DNA of 64,000 bases, taken from Symbiodinium natans. Its lineage: Eukaryota > Sar > Dinophyceae > Suessiales > Symbiodiniaceae. This document shows, one piece after another, positions 52,720-54,120 of this stretch. Where the stretch lies: positions 444,916-508,915 of the forward strand of contig CAJNDS010001724.1 of the NCBI GenBank assembly GCA_905221605.1. The letters are read 5' to 3'. Position 1 is the first letter of the stretch. Each line of letters starts with the position of its first letter. The notes under the pieces were generated by a model. It worked only from the letters and a program-made list of their open reading frames with translations, was not told the origin of the DNA and did no database searches. The position numbers were made by a program, and so were the translations under genes.

Positions 52720-54031
52720 TATGTACTTATTTACTTATTTATGTATTTATCTAATTGTATATATATATATATGCACATCTGGATTCCTGCACAAGAATGC
52801 ACAAGACCACCGGTGCACTTCCTGAGCAGGCCCTCCTTGGACCAATATGAATATTCACACAATGAACCCTTTTGAAGGGTTAGGGTTTAGGGTTTAGGGT
52901 TTCGGGTTTAGGGATTGTAGGCTTATAGGGTACAGGATCCCAATGTTCGGATGCATTTGGTTCCTAAGCCCTGGAGGGTGCCGTGAATTGCAGCAGATGC
53001 CATGTTCATTTTGAAGCCTGCCAAACCCTAAGCACTAAGCCACCCTAAACCCCCTTAAAGTTGCTGCATCTTCTTGCTGTTGGTTAGTAGGGAATGAGGT
53101 ACCCAAAACAACCCCTTAAAGGGTAAAAATAGGGGGGATATAGGGTACCTCATTCCCTCATTCCCTTCTAACCAACAGTAAGCCTTTGGCAGGTCCACGT
53201 AATCCACGACATGGCCAGCCCATCCGTGACCCTTGTTCCGGATGCCACGCGGCTCGTGGAGCCAACTCGATACTTGGAGGGGCCTGGGGCCCTGCAATTG
53301 GCGCCCTGTCCAAGAATGTTTTTAACATATACCAAGCCCATACCCTTTTTAAGCAAAAGAAGGAACATATGAGGAAGGGATTTTAACATACCCCTCAATT
53401 CTTTTTGAGGGTATGGCCAAGGGGGGTATGTTGATTTTGTCCTAGACCTTGGTGATGTTCTTGAGAATCTGATAGCCTGCTGTTGAAGTTCGAGGGCTTG
53501 CAGATGTGCCTGGGCCTTGTGTCAGCACCCCCCATCATGTCTCCGAACTCGTCCTGAACCCCTAAGAAGTTCCCCCAAAGGGCTTCTTAGATTCAAGAAG
53601 CATTACTTCACTCTGTCATCCCAGTTTGGAACCTAGCTGGCCAGTGTGGCCAGTCCTGTGTAGCCCCTTATGCGTCGGCAGTCCGATCTCTGAACGTCCT
53701 CTCCTGCTCCATTACTTGCATGTGAGGGTTTAGGGTTTATAGCTTAGTCGCTGAGTGGGTAACCGTGAACCTTTTGGGGTATATAAAATCCTACCAGGAT
53801 TGAAAGGCTAACTTTTTTTGGCCCAGGGTACTCAGCAAATAGGATAGGGTTTAGGGTTTTGGGTCTAAAACCCTAAACCCTAAACCCTAAACCCTGGCTT
53901 CTCAGGTGCCGTCTCTTGTATCTGCCTGCATTCTGGCGACCTTCCTCCTGGCTTGCCTGGCTCTGGGCCGGGTTTTTGCCAGGCCTTATCTTCCGCTGCC
54001 TGAGCCCACCGACGACTACATAAAGCTGTAG
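21050..54031 (+). CDS. pepsin-family (A1) aspartyl protease with signal peptide and C-terminal membrane anchor; split over about 33 kb
   Basis: Exons give, in order: a signal peptide (RRLQPLLLLPLAAAVV), a pepsin-type propeptide start (VVHIPL), NRETFYTASMQVGTPP, the first catalytic motif VDSGSSSS (Asp codon 22281-22283), a flap-like FTYGVG, DFDGFLGLAFP, the second motif MLDSGSSL (Asp 33016-33018), DGRELEVRLESQDLLLP, then VHVIHDMASPSVTLVP, matching the end of the C-lobe. A terminal exon adds one hydrophobic helix and a short tail ending DYIKL. The first four exons and the join across the copia insertion (37476 to 53193) keep phase; some middle exons do not, so small exons are probably missing. 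Expected role: secretory-pathway, membrane-anchored protease; substrate unknown. Introns carry telomere arrays, MITEs, a nested gene and a complete retrotransposon. Confidence 0.82.
21297..21400. repeat. MITE-like palindrome (GGGGGTTTCCGA family)
   Basis: GGGGGTTTCCGAAATTAGGG at one end and CCTATTTTCGCAAACCCCC at the other. A relative lies at 37023-37130 and a weaker one near 300-400. Confidence 0.6.
21465..21513 (+). CDS. protease exon 2
   Basis: Follows CACCCAAG, reads NVHLRNRETFYTASMQ and ends at a GC donor. Phase fits both neighbours. Matches the N-lobe strand before the GTP motif. Confidence 0.75.
21520..22244. other. protease intron 2
   Basis: G-rich array just after the exon (21523-21575), unique sequence, then a long C-rich array with CCCCAAA variants (21955-22222) just before exon 3. 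Confidence 0.8.
22245..22305 (+). CDS. protease exon 3, first catalytic Asp
   Basis: Follows CCCGGGAG, reads VGTPPVAVRMLVDSGSSSSV and ends at GTGAAT. DSGSS is the A1 active-site motif (DTG/DSG). Confidence 0.85.
22598..22680 (+). CDS. protease exon 4
   Basis: Follows AATTAAG, reads NMWLKQRSEFSIMELDSVDF... and ends exactly at GTTTAGGG. In phase with exon 3. Confidence 0.6.
22681..23111. repeat. protease intron 4: G-rich then C-rich telomere-like tracts
   Basis: TTTAGGG array (22681-22760), a short unique segment with a dispersed repeat (GCCTTGTGCAAGCGTGAGCA, relatives near 36595 and 52050), then CCCCTAAA variants (22840-23080). Confidence 0.85.
23112..23167 (+). CDS. protease exon with flap-like FTYGVG
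   Basis: Follows AGCGCCAG, reads PPPVHFTYGVGDARHIKF and ends at GTTTAGGG. Resembles the YGxG flap of pepsins. Phase with the previous exon does not fit directly. Confidence 0.55.
23626..23730 (+). CDS. probable protease exon
   Basis: Follows TTCACCCAG (or CGCCAG ending at 23632) and ends at GTTTAGGG. Two frames are open; the one reading ASGQVCLGSLCVPHQ resembles the strand after the flap. Confidence 0.45.
23949..24178 (+). CDS. open frame, possible exon
   Basis: 76-codon frame (MNPVLHQAPPPPQWCLVLTG...) inside the protease region. It could start after TCTTCCAG at 24018. No family match; may be an exon of the protease or unrelated. Confidence 0.35.
24410..25249. other. intronic stretch
   Basis: G-rich arrays at 24417-24475 and 24845-24935, unique sequence, and a C-rich array at 25198-25232 before the exon at 25250. 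Confidence 0.75.
25250..25310 (+). CDS. protease exon with FDGFLGL
   Basis: Follows CAGCCCAG, reads DFDGFLGLAFPQMLDVGPTR and ends exactly at GTTTAGGG. FDGILGLGxP is a hallmark of A1 proteases. Confidence 0.85.
25718..25743 (+). CDS. probable protease micro-exon
   Basis: Follows TTTCTCCAG, reads QLQEEGWWG and ends at GTGTGG. Fits the segment between GLGFP and the next strand, but the phase to the next exon is off by one. Confidence 0.45.
26278..26397. repeat. telomere-like array, C-rich
   Basis: About seventeen uninterrupted CCCTAAA units directly before the exon at 26426. Confidence 0.97.
26426..26530 (+). CDS. protease exon
   Basis: Follows ACACCCAG and reads GFRNLGFALCLRGERGSSSL... then SLGEVEDLIQDCVQ. 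Resembles the FSFYLxxxxxGxLxLGGxD segment. G-rich heptamers begin at 26531. Confidence 0.65.
26641..26676. repeat. duplicated end of the preceding exon
   Basis: GGGGACCTCGTCCAGGACTG repeats, with few changes, the last 30 or so bases of the exon ending at 26530. The copy is again followed by a G-rich tract. A G-rich telomere array separates the two. Confidence 0.75.
26690..27239. other. intronic or intergenic stretch
   Basis: Degenerate G-rich tract to 26800, then unique sequence. A T-rich acceptor (GCCGTTCAG, 27151) precedes the nested gene at 27240. Confidence 0.5.
27240..28217 (+). CDS. two-membrane-helix protein, intronless, nested in a protease intron
   Basis: 325-residue open frame starting MEYRRVAKEFRHY. 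One hydrophobic helix near residues 15-38 (ALEALLLLSLVAFGAYRFM), a mostly polar middle of about 200 residues with several Cys, and a second helix near 243-265 (LSSLGGYMSLVILIF), followed by a basic tail. This gives two passes with a large lumenal or extracellular loop, but I do not recognise the family and assign no function. It has no telomere-like repeats, unlike its surroundings. Another frame (27160-27603) overlaps it but lacks such organisation. Being intronless among intron-rich genes, it may be a retrocopy. Confidence 0.65.
   Translation: MEYRRVAKEFRHYALALEALLLLSLVAFGAYRFMHIFASKAPPVESSVQAWQSFGKWAVCHEEYAPRAGVGFFDTVDGTEARLAPEQMAPKLNHARSVEAASSRISTQTVELTGQQLHCSVVDMGNLPDVVVPPARWAICGEDARIGWHSQLFVMSGGSWNVVRQVWPQFFEVRSLTSYVRGYDFGYTSREDRYFTTISRGSTQSHADPSQVCRWQGGTSPEPSTTAAFVLVIDYDIAVTIEQDMLPQLFSLLSSLGGYMSLVILIFRCAFVQRYPESDIAQTFQERTLLGHHERGNPETLPSARCTQSNGGRRKGKMWSPGCAA
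28218..29270. other. flank of the nested gene
   Basis: Unique sequence without telomere heptamers. A 92-codon frame (28547-28825) is open but has no distinguishing feature. Confidence 0.5.
29328..29438 (+). CDS. short ORF with half zinc-finger motif
   Basis: 36 codons starting MNIVNGEIFSCPVC. Contains CPVCTCH and a His-containing basic stretch (RNMSNHRL), like a decayed C2H2 finger but without the full spacing. Possibly a gene remnant. Confidence 0.25.
   Translation: MNIVNGEIFSCPVCTCHIKKYKLKRNMSNHRLTRAT
29439..30661. other. noncoding stretch
   Basis: Mostly unique sequence with few heptamers (short G-rich run 30069-30100). No supported exon. Confidence 0.5.
30662..30774. repeat. MITE-like repeat (ACTTGGAGGTTCATGG family)
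   Basis: Starts ACTTGGAGATTCATGGGG and ends CCATCGACCTCCAAGTAGG. Confidence 0.65.
31024..31091 (+). CDS. putative exon, unknown
   Basis: Follows CTGCTTCAG, reads DGTFCFLDEVPRGPPQNAIE... and ends at GTTGGG. Lies between protease exons, so may belong to it. No motif. Confidence 0.5.
31386..31445 (-). CDS. possible exon, strand uncertain
   Basis: On the minus strand it reads NPQFIMFAQMPRAEIGFCLE..., which looks protein-like with AG and GG/GT flanks. The plus strand is open too (VQGLETEADLSAGHLGKHDE). All other exons are on +, so the minus reading is doubtful. Confidence 0.25.
32123..32235 (+). CDS. possible exon
   Basis: Open in two frames; one reads FLFWLVPMSLRVERPRDQRK.... Acceptor and donor are not clear. 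Confidence 0.3.
32262..32393. repeat. telomere-like array, G-rich
   Basis: About eighteen TTTAGGG units with one GGGGTTAGGG irregularity. Confidence 0.95.
32400..32991. other. intronic stretch with microsatellites
   Basis: (TACA)n/(TA)n/(TTTA)n runs at 32655-32730 and a C-rich array at 32905-32980 just before the protease exon. Confidence 0.8.
32992..33107 (+). CDS. protease exon, second catalytic Asp
   Basis: Follows CAACTACAAG, reads DLSGFAMLDSGSSLILVSPK... and ends at the donor GTCAGT. DSGSS at the C-lobe position with a hydrophobic flank is diagnostic for A1 proteases. Confidence 0.85.
33128..33465. repeat. G-rich array, unique spacer, then G-rich to C-rich junction
   Basis: TTTAGGG array at 33128-33221. 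At about 33358-33410 a short G-rich run meets a C-rich run almost directly (TTTAGGGTGCCTAAACCC), a head-to-head arrangement. Confidence 0.85.
33466..34155. other. intronic stretch
   Basis: Possible coding bits at 33466-33558 (LEALNGLTGRPLITTLVPV, then DLVPVDAACI). Variant repeats CCCTAATAAACCC at 33785-33855. Otherwise unique. Confidence 0.4.
34156..34278. repeat. MITE-like palindrome (GGGACCC family)
   Basis: Starts GAAGGGACCCTTATAAGGGA and ends with GGCCCCTTCTAGGGG. Relatives at 34637-34791, 59462-59586 and 61118-61262. Confidence 0.65.
34637..34791. repeat. MITE-like palindrome (GGGACCC family)
   Basis: Starts GGACTAAAGGAGGGGCCG and ends AAGGGTCCCTCCCTTTATCC. Confidence 0.65.
34792..36009. 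other. intronic stretch of heptamer variants
   Basis: Short G- and C-rich arrays, then from 35560 a long tract of CCCTACAAA/CCCTATAAA variants. Partial copy of the ACTTGGAGG repeat near 35410. No supported exon. Confidence 0.7.
36010..36055 (+). CDS. protease exon, C-lobe
   Basis: Follows GCAGCACAG, reads NELVVHFTSDGRELE and ends at GTGCAG, which keeps phase with the exon at 36924. Fits the LxFxxGxxxxL strand of the C-lobe. Confidence 0.55.
36080..36923. other. intronic stretch
   Basis: TTCATAGGGTT variants (36080-36240), unique sequence, then CCCTATAAA variants (36620-36900). Confidence 0.7.
36924..36973 (+). CDS. protease exon, C-lobe
   Basis: Follows AACTCCCAG and reads VRLESQDLLLPIATPLG. 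Resembles the segment ending in LxPxxY. Probable GC donor. Confidence 0.5.
37023..37130. repeat. MITE-like palindrome (GGGGGTTTCCGA family)
   Basis: Starts GGGGGTTTATGAAAATAAG and ends CCTAATATCGGAAACCCCC. Confidence 0.6.
37340..37476 (+). CDS. protease exon before the copia insertion
   Basis: Follows TTGTTTGGCAG, reads FRFLMRASNLLESSCGALPE... to VQGRAE and ends at GTGAAT. Phase 0, matching the exon at 53193 beyond the retrotransposon. Confidence 0.65.
37615..37619. repeat. target-site duplication, left
   Basis: GAGGG directly before the 5' LTR; the same five bases follow the 3' LTR at 51294-51298. Ty1/copia integrases make 5-bp duplications. Confidence 0.85.
37620..37765 (+). repeat. 5' LTR (146 bp)
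   Basis: Begins TGTATTTTATATCTG and ends CCCAAACTATA (TG...TA termini). Identical over all 146 bases to the copy at 51148-51293. Contains a TTTTATA stretch near its start. No promoter element can be assigned with confidence. Confidence 0.93.
37766..37777 (+). other. primer-binding-site-like sequence
   Basis: GGTTATCAGCCG follows the LTR directly. It resembles the TGGTATCAGAGC site (initiator Met-tRNA complement) common in copia elements but is not an exact match, so the primer is uncertain. Confidence 0.5.
37829..38338 (+). CDS. gag: copia gag N-terminal open frame
   Basis: 169 codons from MGDSPELVPTEV. First half acidic and Pro/Ala-rich; from about residue 75 a helical, Gln/Glu-rich region (ENEAESRHQRFRLAAEEAHD). 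The coiled-coil continues past about 38215 in the -1 frame, which is open from 38212 and runs into the main gag-protease frame. The last 40 codons of this frame are therefore probably not the native product. No classical slippery heptamer lies in the overlap, so either an unusual frameshift or a one-base lesion in this copy explains it. Confidence 0.7.
   Translation: MGDSPELVPTEVATDLGTDGFTDAESAEMDLSGTLAMPPSTDGRGLVLEENAAAANVFAPNAPSPFVGLGAPQIHMYRQQFQQNITIGETPEQTRLLLTELENEAESRHQRFRLAAEEAHDQQIADVEEGLTGSTRKSLLDLSLKLLAKGIALSRGPKVSFQNSSNKAR
38482..41259 (+). CDS. gag-pro: copia gag-protease
   Basis: 925 codons from the first ATG; the frame is open from 38212 upstream with coiled-coil character. Residues 1-45 complete that coiled coil, then a Pro/Ala/Gly-rich linker and a capsid-like region (about 185-390, starting near IRLPDFPNPETYRAWK). 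An RS-rich basic stretch (about 420-455) precedes two CCCH zinc fingers of C-x7-C-x5-C-x3-H (first Cys at residues 462 and 498). CCCH fingers in place of the usual CCHC knuckle are notable. A retropepsin motif FLADTGSEEDLI (Asp783) marks the protease. Ends in TAG; the pol frame overlaps in -1 phase. Confidence 0.9.
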   Translation: MKRYRSIALETEEQMRIQNMTLQDELSSMERALQLEQDRNLGINPSQQAQLPSATAPVAPAPSAGLSAPCAPQFSDPSVIPMNIRALFPNFSFGGVATTATPTGPQGPVSAPGTPTASANVPNLGFSSGGLNAGAPGLAAPTGTPGGPAATGADLIAQTQQALLEAAKLLKGDKSGEDDKPKVKEAETIRLPDFPNPETYRAWKTATREAVRAASDRPDEAFSWILEVYSKNADHDKLREPGKFLTLDTKILAALTKVAKGELSRQVLTFKETEAVQGRAVRGRQVLLMFDQYFKTNEEVGSLYSVEDLLKVTLHSDDLTTFLHNWESVIAGMSHVPEEMVLRDILLRQIRKSSRMKYDLEIYDRAKEGSASHSYAFLLKSIRDLLTRERMRKNRDRIAKSHGDKFGAPVVEGGRPTRPPSRSGRGRDRSAGSQSNSKSRSRSRTPSRSRSPSRSQSPKPVCYDFQKGKCTRGDKCKFSHKPRSQSPVRTAPKKKQVCTFWKKGKCTRGDKCRFLHREPSPTPPGGENAAPAPKGPDKPRSPSPAPTRRKPSRGRSKEKDRKAACCISLAAAASAGPDESEPQDGDEDYWEVDFKRGEAVRHHLKYRSTMYKPEVSCPVALERLKGKAKVIKTLPISPYTAKENWDWKEGRGGTGDKMPWTGKTVFKIKEQNKKVRFCDKPKVREIPFEGKGYKHSYKVRRYNTCYADAENCPKPDANDLQVAIRNARELKMLLARHEGGEKTDCHLECDEPDSLMCGMCKHVVESSEIACPGIATPLEFLADTGSEEDLISEADRAMYFGEEPVGNATRQVNLITANGNVKGDKSVRIDFPEFGKELEFYVLNSTPPVCSVGRRCMEDGHEFHWYPKRPPYFVAPNGQRLRCRMRGMVPVLGGGAMAAPSTKEEASGSLGRPILSEGFQKTAAQ
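41232..41266 (+). promoter_or_regulatory. candidate -1 programmed ribosomal frameshift signal
   Basis: Heptamer GGGTTTT (41232-41238) lies in the X XXY YYZ register of the gag-protease frame, 18 bases before its TAG. After a 9-base spacer comes a stem: GCCGCCC (41248-41254), loop AATA, GGGCCGGC (41259-41266) with one bulged C. The -1 frame is open from the slip site into the pol ORF. This is the standard geometry for retroelement gag-pol frameshifting. Confidence 0.7.
41238..50852 (+). CDS. pol: copia pol with extended multi-enzyme C-terminus
   Basis: Frame open from at least 41238 to 50852. Residue numbers below count from the GTG at 41304 (3182 codons); entry is probably by frameshift rather than by its own start. 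Order: integrase zinc-binding HLFSH/CEVC and DDE core (Asp179, Asp241, Glu272 or 274), reverse transcriptase with YVDD (Asp858-859), RNase H (FCDADHAG, SSTESE, EDNQA), then a 2OG-dioxygenase-like domain, a cytosine-methyltransferase-like domain, an SGNH-like domain, a Tpt1-like domain, a Cys4 zinc ribbon and a Trp/Ser/Arg-rich tail. No protease-cleavage sites can be predicted. No stop interrupts it, so the cargo is kept under selection or the insertion is very young. Confidence 0.93.
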   Translation, partial: SENCRPIGPAEAFAGAAEERDPVVEHPNPEISAAINEVPPIDIPKEKLKRPGWVSHPNAKYLIVGHKPKTFRTATPRFPRCEVRSTWLFREGSWVKVEDKVNVRELDNKVARLEGNPILSLTIFEDPDVEPDSDNEGNARSLAEADLKAEAKSVEHLFSHRPKNPFCEVCQRAKMLAPQARKKGGSSTIVSKAFGDHITVDHIITRDLRDHGFQDERVALVVKDVFTKFRYVYPSPTKSSDQCFEDLLHFLGQEDAVGVFYSDNAPELHAAIKSLGVRHVTSREYVDTNKSVIEREIRTILEGTRSNLVQAGLPDKLWPLAAQHHAMALNATKRLDNGIVPWEARYGEPFSGIMIPFGARVLYWNNPKQNIPASSKFAPTGVEGIFLGYHVQPGFVWKEEYLVTPVKGCDFAFEIGNFPILRSKRMELLPGDFTFPMRSEQLALQESLRKPTLADQDCSWGGTDGAGPRAPPGDSPDEPLPPPGVPDLDGSDLKDRLSEYLDQVAKENEDYVPEDVGAVEDWLGRNAPGSSKEATSVPKASSTLPRHDPKTMPDGKKVPKGYNWDGVRLVRDKKGSKRPPDTPSEFWHMYSKAQREADIERFERKKAREAEEDARKALRDSPAMPVIAEPDPEPHRDRMASLYWAKLGQVASEMFAAVARVVGPKEIESTPAAKEAMDREWKKLADKSCWLEKKVREYRDVAAEAKHKNVKAHFGKIFEICSVKGDELPDGHPQKKWKGRSVFQGNNVQDENHDHAIFAELGSSPASMEAGKIIDVFGSQPGYVKQQADGIAAYTQALFKGIETWVRLPRNRWPKEWSGYEDPVCPLRLALYGHPDSGGIWERYCTEQLESVGFTAVLPDIWHSVFYHAELDLLLVVYVDDFKMAGPQDKINKGWELIAKVIDMEPAEVLGRYFGCHHVEQNQVQLSREDHPFAYVFDKKHASPAADYQVRPNRKEDFWEVDAELAAVVRHHIYPRRKLYVPTQDDVSKFPHISCQRITVFDDGRDPIHDDLNQGGPADQSGWWTGRTYFPITEVSDEDFSHALAAKHNKPKRSKAEAKREARQSKFKSTESISQGKTPSMTVPVNVVYYDMRDFLVSCVDRYCELAKVDKKSLKHVATPFHENRVAKVLENNEPSGKLQPIASRVLMKVLFAARMARWDLLRATQALASRVTKWSRDCDVALHRLISYINSSLEVRMRGFIGDRIQDCKLWMFCDADHAGSHDSKSTSGCALYLVGPNTYFPLNAFSKKQTSITTSSTESEVVAANQGIRAQGLPSLSLWIFLWREVASRTASYQARPKTKSNQRENDIIARIDPELDEIRYGECRADGRSISDFNGLKVHLSPKFAVQLLEDNQATITILLKGDSEKLRHTDRTQRISFAWIKQQFERNFFEMINVDTKEQVADIFTKPFADRGKWEHALRLIAHVDAPLQGGRQSKAHESDAHLINKPVVHAHPVVKPSGDPCAVAAELTKDRDFSTKALLRVAQIMYPNKTKRKMIKLDNRSYYHIFGQWSYGGMQGVTKATRRWPQIARFLNGVVQAHAPKDFTWNSVLLNSCTGASVHKDHGNAKDSMSFALSVGDFKDGELWFADPLVSSEDAIVRVGPNGKRLKGRAVSTLNTAIIFDPRNLHCVLPFTGTRFSIVAYTSRSQDALQDQELNSLKSLGFRLPPRAASAASAREYSRPLGFKRIIVEFCCSPNSKLGQDRSARQGCYVLRVTSEDDVLKDSTLTSVVQKISTLCDEGGASKPILVYASLPCTGGCPWNRMTPDSPKWEQHQELFCKLLKQFRKFIRKLKEYKPQVAFELPKDCDYWKWDHVQHMVNDLGLEFYRCDGCMLGITNHQGLPLRKAWTIASSIPLQRLAAHKCDRSHVHGESRGQDLKDSENYSHAMTDCIHIDWKSFCDRRSNYAACAQQQFSCNHKHACTHKTEQTNALAACCILAADFCAPDMEATNAGIVAPTEVLRQWWDRRLWETSLSSEYRTMAPFQEDEASVNNFYKYLPRPLACEYALSDVREAGLVAKIGRLTDQGLAMLQPESTRGRLRYLVIVADSTTTFLTEGNWKTDLLADIKANRGNAFPHHLGVEYIPTWGANLTRLVELAVGKITQLERETGASGQVSIDLMMIWNGNEFVGDRGLFLDPGFKSKTEWLRGYPHMAKGSWEFIGPKVLREIGKLADLQSRASVGTVLLTSATDAANYYLPRDWGTIMADLLDYAAQLGLAVKHFNTPASQIRKFDHFHFQEDSAYRLQLLRWLGFTARIMVLRHQCSFFKEADIDLVLQNYGHVSKPNVKFAVDVQVEEKLLNHFRRGRVEPTHQPLVEADPWDDIYFQGPQEQFPDTAPNHFVHRDFKDHVHLGDGEYVTREDYDEMIKKCEENAPRPGEAVVVPSSSSTARETKEKLLARGEVYSRQRTDPESSAPKRAKKGPHEAVYDEPIKSGYYATDDDWCLVDMLGLDWDTIHLCPPEGEAEWIDILQDEMPNFKYIHIPQHHKTALSGIVRGKVVPGLQGDGLWCSTRKILEAWNKKTNKDYGLGMLLTVVKNDNRSRFQLRIDRNHPLAEYYGLGGYPTLIRANQGISKDAMKGVPDSILAEAWFSMIPEAEMDEHSATWEGRPVLPLEKIPRRLYHRTYKDRAFAILDSCFIPGHHTANAFVYFADREVGPGENVPGVRSDRPVEVVVNTMDALRQGAGLFYSRSEGVLCREAISGSTVLYIRDTRTDEILWSAADGPEGQEEEENAPHVEEAEPSGSMVVEAVGPLQEVQEEPGVEHEEAPLVKEEFDVPILEEVESTVPELPPLHVRFNTDADVIEVSPSGRNRLTEGQLQVVPDEGVATRSTAPATQAPRPRWKREITQIQCVNCGKLRLEGQHKCFHCGYYVARGATQSAFRMWMARERSHVLDALAEQFGKGLWEMDAAKIRQAAGTHDLRGQQSVDGRAIMLARQNLKGIMKHGYTSMVDKFDQDDTYAIHAIKGGWTRRRLTIQDCVACAYLPNQGRSREQRELGYGSNKAWENKKVNHEGLARMAFFDKNADDLVLAGLIDDPNLEPMGYAWLGNFMGVKEFARIIRVTRAVSHILTFTEGIIGIPDFDEEEHLAVFLAEILSENYGGAKETCRKMKESAEASRAAQARADTRKASQNAPRYGEADRDTNRGWSWSDNSWSQDDWHSSSSWRDRQWQDQGSWWSSGSRSTEHSRGPWRYDHRDRSW
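41700..42560 (+). other. integrase domain
   Basis: HLFSH...CEVC finger, then FGDHITVDHI (Asp179), VFYSDNAPEL (Asp241) and NKSVIEREIR (Glu272 or 274). The YTPQQNG motif of ordinary copia integrases is replaced by YVDTNKS. A GxxxFLGY-type module follows (VEGIFLGYHVQ). Confidence 0.88.
42816..42838. repeat. possible divergent copy of the hairpin module
   Basis: GCTCCT, ten-base loop, AGG-A-AGC: same bulged-A stem idea as the copies at 48366, 49446 and 50646, encoding NAPGSSKEA. Weak on its own. Confidence 0.3.
43290..45530 (+). other. reverse transcriptase and RNase H
   Basis: RT: ADGIAAYTQALFKG carries the first catalytic Asp region and LLVVYVDDFKMAGP the YVDD box. RNase H: WMFCDADHAGSHD, TSSTESEVVAANQG, LLEDNQATI and VADIFTKPF are the family blocks with catalytic Asp and Glu present. 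Confidence 0.92.
45640..46210 (+). other. 2-oxoglutarate/Fe(II) dioxygenase-like domain
   Basis: Iron-binding HxD is VHKDHGN (His1542, Asp1544), followed by a GELWF strand, a distal His in FDPRNLHCV (His1609) and Arg1618 in TGTRFSIVAY, at the spacing of the double-stranded beta-helix dioxygenases. It most resembles TET/JBP-type or related 2OG enzymes. The exact family and substrate are inference. Confidence 0.65.
46290..46860 (+). other. cytosine-C5 methyltransferase-like domain
   Basis: RIIVEFCCSPNSKLG resembles SAM-binding motif I; YASLPCTGGCPWNRM resembles motif IV with the Pro-Cys nucleophile (Cys1736); VAFELPKDCDYW resembles motif VI (Glu1783 in place of the ENV Glu). A target-recognition domain is not evident. 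Assignment to nucleic-acid methylation is inference. Confidence 0.55.
47080..48120 (+). other. SGNH/GDSL hydrolase-like domain
   Basis: LVIVADSTTTFL (block I, Ser2030), MIWNGNEFVG (block III, Asn2107) and KFDHFHF (block V, Asp2214 and His2217) are in the right order and spacing for an SGNH fold. The block II Gly is not obvious. Substrate unknown. Synonymous codon choice becomes more G/C-rich from about here onward. Confidence 0.5.
48366..48385. repeat. short hairpin module, copy 1
   Basis: GCC-CCCC, loop GTCCA, GGGG-A-GGC: 7-bp stem with a bulged A. Preceded by AAT and encoding NAPRPGEA. Confidence 0.7.
48570..49420 (+). other. Tpt1/KptA-like RNA 2'-phosphotransferase domain
   Basis: Winged-helix part: ALSGIVRGKVVPGL (Arg2477 at the LRH position; the His is Gly), GDGLWCSTRKIL and RFQLRI...LIRANQGIS (Arg2549). 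ADP-ribose-transferase part: LYHRTYKDRAFAIL (His2604), VEVVVNTMDALRQGAGLFYS and SEGVLCREAI. The family removes the 2'-phosphate left by tRNA splicing ligation, or ADP-ribosylates nucleic-acid ends. Loss of one catalytic His makes full activity doubtful. Confidence 0.65.
49446..49465. repeat. short hairpin module, copy 2
   Basis: GCC-CCTC, loop ATGTA, GAGG-A-GGC. The C-to-T change in one arm is matched by G-to-A in the other. Encodes NAPHVEEA in the same frame. Confidence 0.7.
49795..50852 (+). other. zinc ribbon, helical region and Trp/Ser-rich tail
   Basis: CVNCGKLRLEGQHKCFHC forms a C-x2-C-x10-C-x2-C ribbon (Cys2833, 2836, 2847, 2850). About 250 mostly helical residues follow with no recognised family, then a tail rich in Trp, Ser, Arg and Asp (SWSQDDWHSSSSWRDRQW), likely disordered and perhaps nucleic-acid binding. 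Confidence 0.6.
50646..50665. repeat. short hairpin module, copy 3
   Basis: GCC-CCCC, loop GTTAT, GGGG-A-GGC. Encodes NAPRYGEA. Confidence 0.7.
50853..51139 (+). other. copia 3' untranslated region
   Basis: Unique noncoding sequence between the pol stop and the polypurine tract. Confidence 0.8.
51140..51147 (+). other. polypurine tract
   Basis: GAGGGGGG directly before the 3' LTR, where plus-strand priming is expected. Confidence 0.85.
51148..51293 (+). repeat. 3' LTR (146 bp)
   Basis: Identical to the 5' LTR, followed by the GAGGG duplication. Confidence 0.93.
51294..51298. repeat. target-site duplication, right
   Basis: GAGGG, matching 37615-37619. Confidence 0.85.
51484..51676. repeat. 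MITE-like palindrome (CATGGGTTTCCC family), with internal heptamers
   Basis: Starts CATGGGTTCCCCCACCAACC and ends GGTAGTAGGGAAACCCG. Internal inverted AATTAAG/CTTAATT segments. A C-rich heptamer run sits at 51600-51625. Confidence 0.6.
52149..52282. repeat. MITE-like palindrome (CATGGGTTTCCC family)
   Basis: CATGGGTTTCCCTACTACCC at one end and GGGTTTAGTAGTAGGGGAAC plus CCATG at the other. Nearly perfect terminal inverted repeat; A/T-rich centre ATTAGGCCTAAT. Confidence 0.75.
53079..53176. repeat. MITE-like palindrome (GTTGGTTAG...ATGAGGTACC family)
   Basis: GTTGGTTAGTAGGGAATGAG at the left and CTCATTCCCTTCTAACCAAC at the right. Ends 16 bp before the next exon. Relative at 58441-58540. Confidence 0.75.
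53193..53285 (+). CDS. protease exon after the copia insertion
   Basis: Follows CTTTGGCAG and reads VHVIHDMASPSVTLVPDATR..., in phase with the exon ending at 37476. Resembles the YxVFDxxxxxIGxA segment at the end of A1 domains. The donor is not clear; the frame stays open further. Confidence 0.65.
53746..53850. repeat. MITE-like repeat (TTAGTWGCTG family)
   Basis: CTTAGTCGCTGAGTGGGTA at the left and GGGTACTCAGCAAATAGG at the right. Third member of the family at 9798 and 19463. Confidence 0.55.
53906..54031 (+). CDS. protease terminal exon, membrane anchor
   Basis: Follows GGCTTCTCAG. One hydrophobic helix (SACILATFLLACLALG), then a short tail ending DDYIKL and TAG. Phase 0. A second frame is open but has no such organisation. 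Confidence 0.65.
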   Translation: MPSLVSACILATFLLACLALGRVFARPYLPLPEPTDDYIKL

Positions 54032-54120
54032 TCGCAAGTCCTGGGGCGAAGTACCCAAAGACACAAAGGGTTTAGGGTTAAGGGTGTAGGGTTTAGGGCT
54101 GTCAGCGTTAAGAAGGAAAT

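Larger units (their letters stand above)
51299..53078. other. remainder of the protease intron
   Basis: C-rich and G-rich arrays (51340-51420, 51720-51815), two palindromic repeats listed separately, a TA microsatellite (52680-52720), and a dispersed repeat fragment near 52915-52975 (TACAGGATCCCAAT). An open bit after CTGCAG at 51427 is not needed for the protease phase. Confidence 0.65.

Noticed and set aside
52512-52875. Overlapping frames with Tyr-Ile repeats
   Set aside because: Produced by the TA microsatellite; no splice or domain support.
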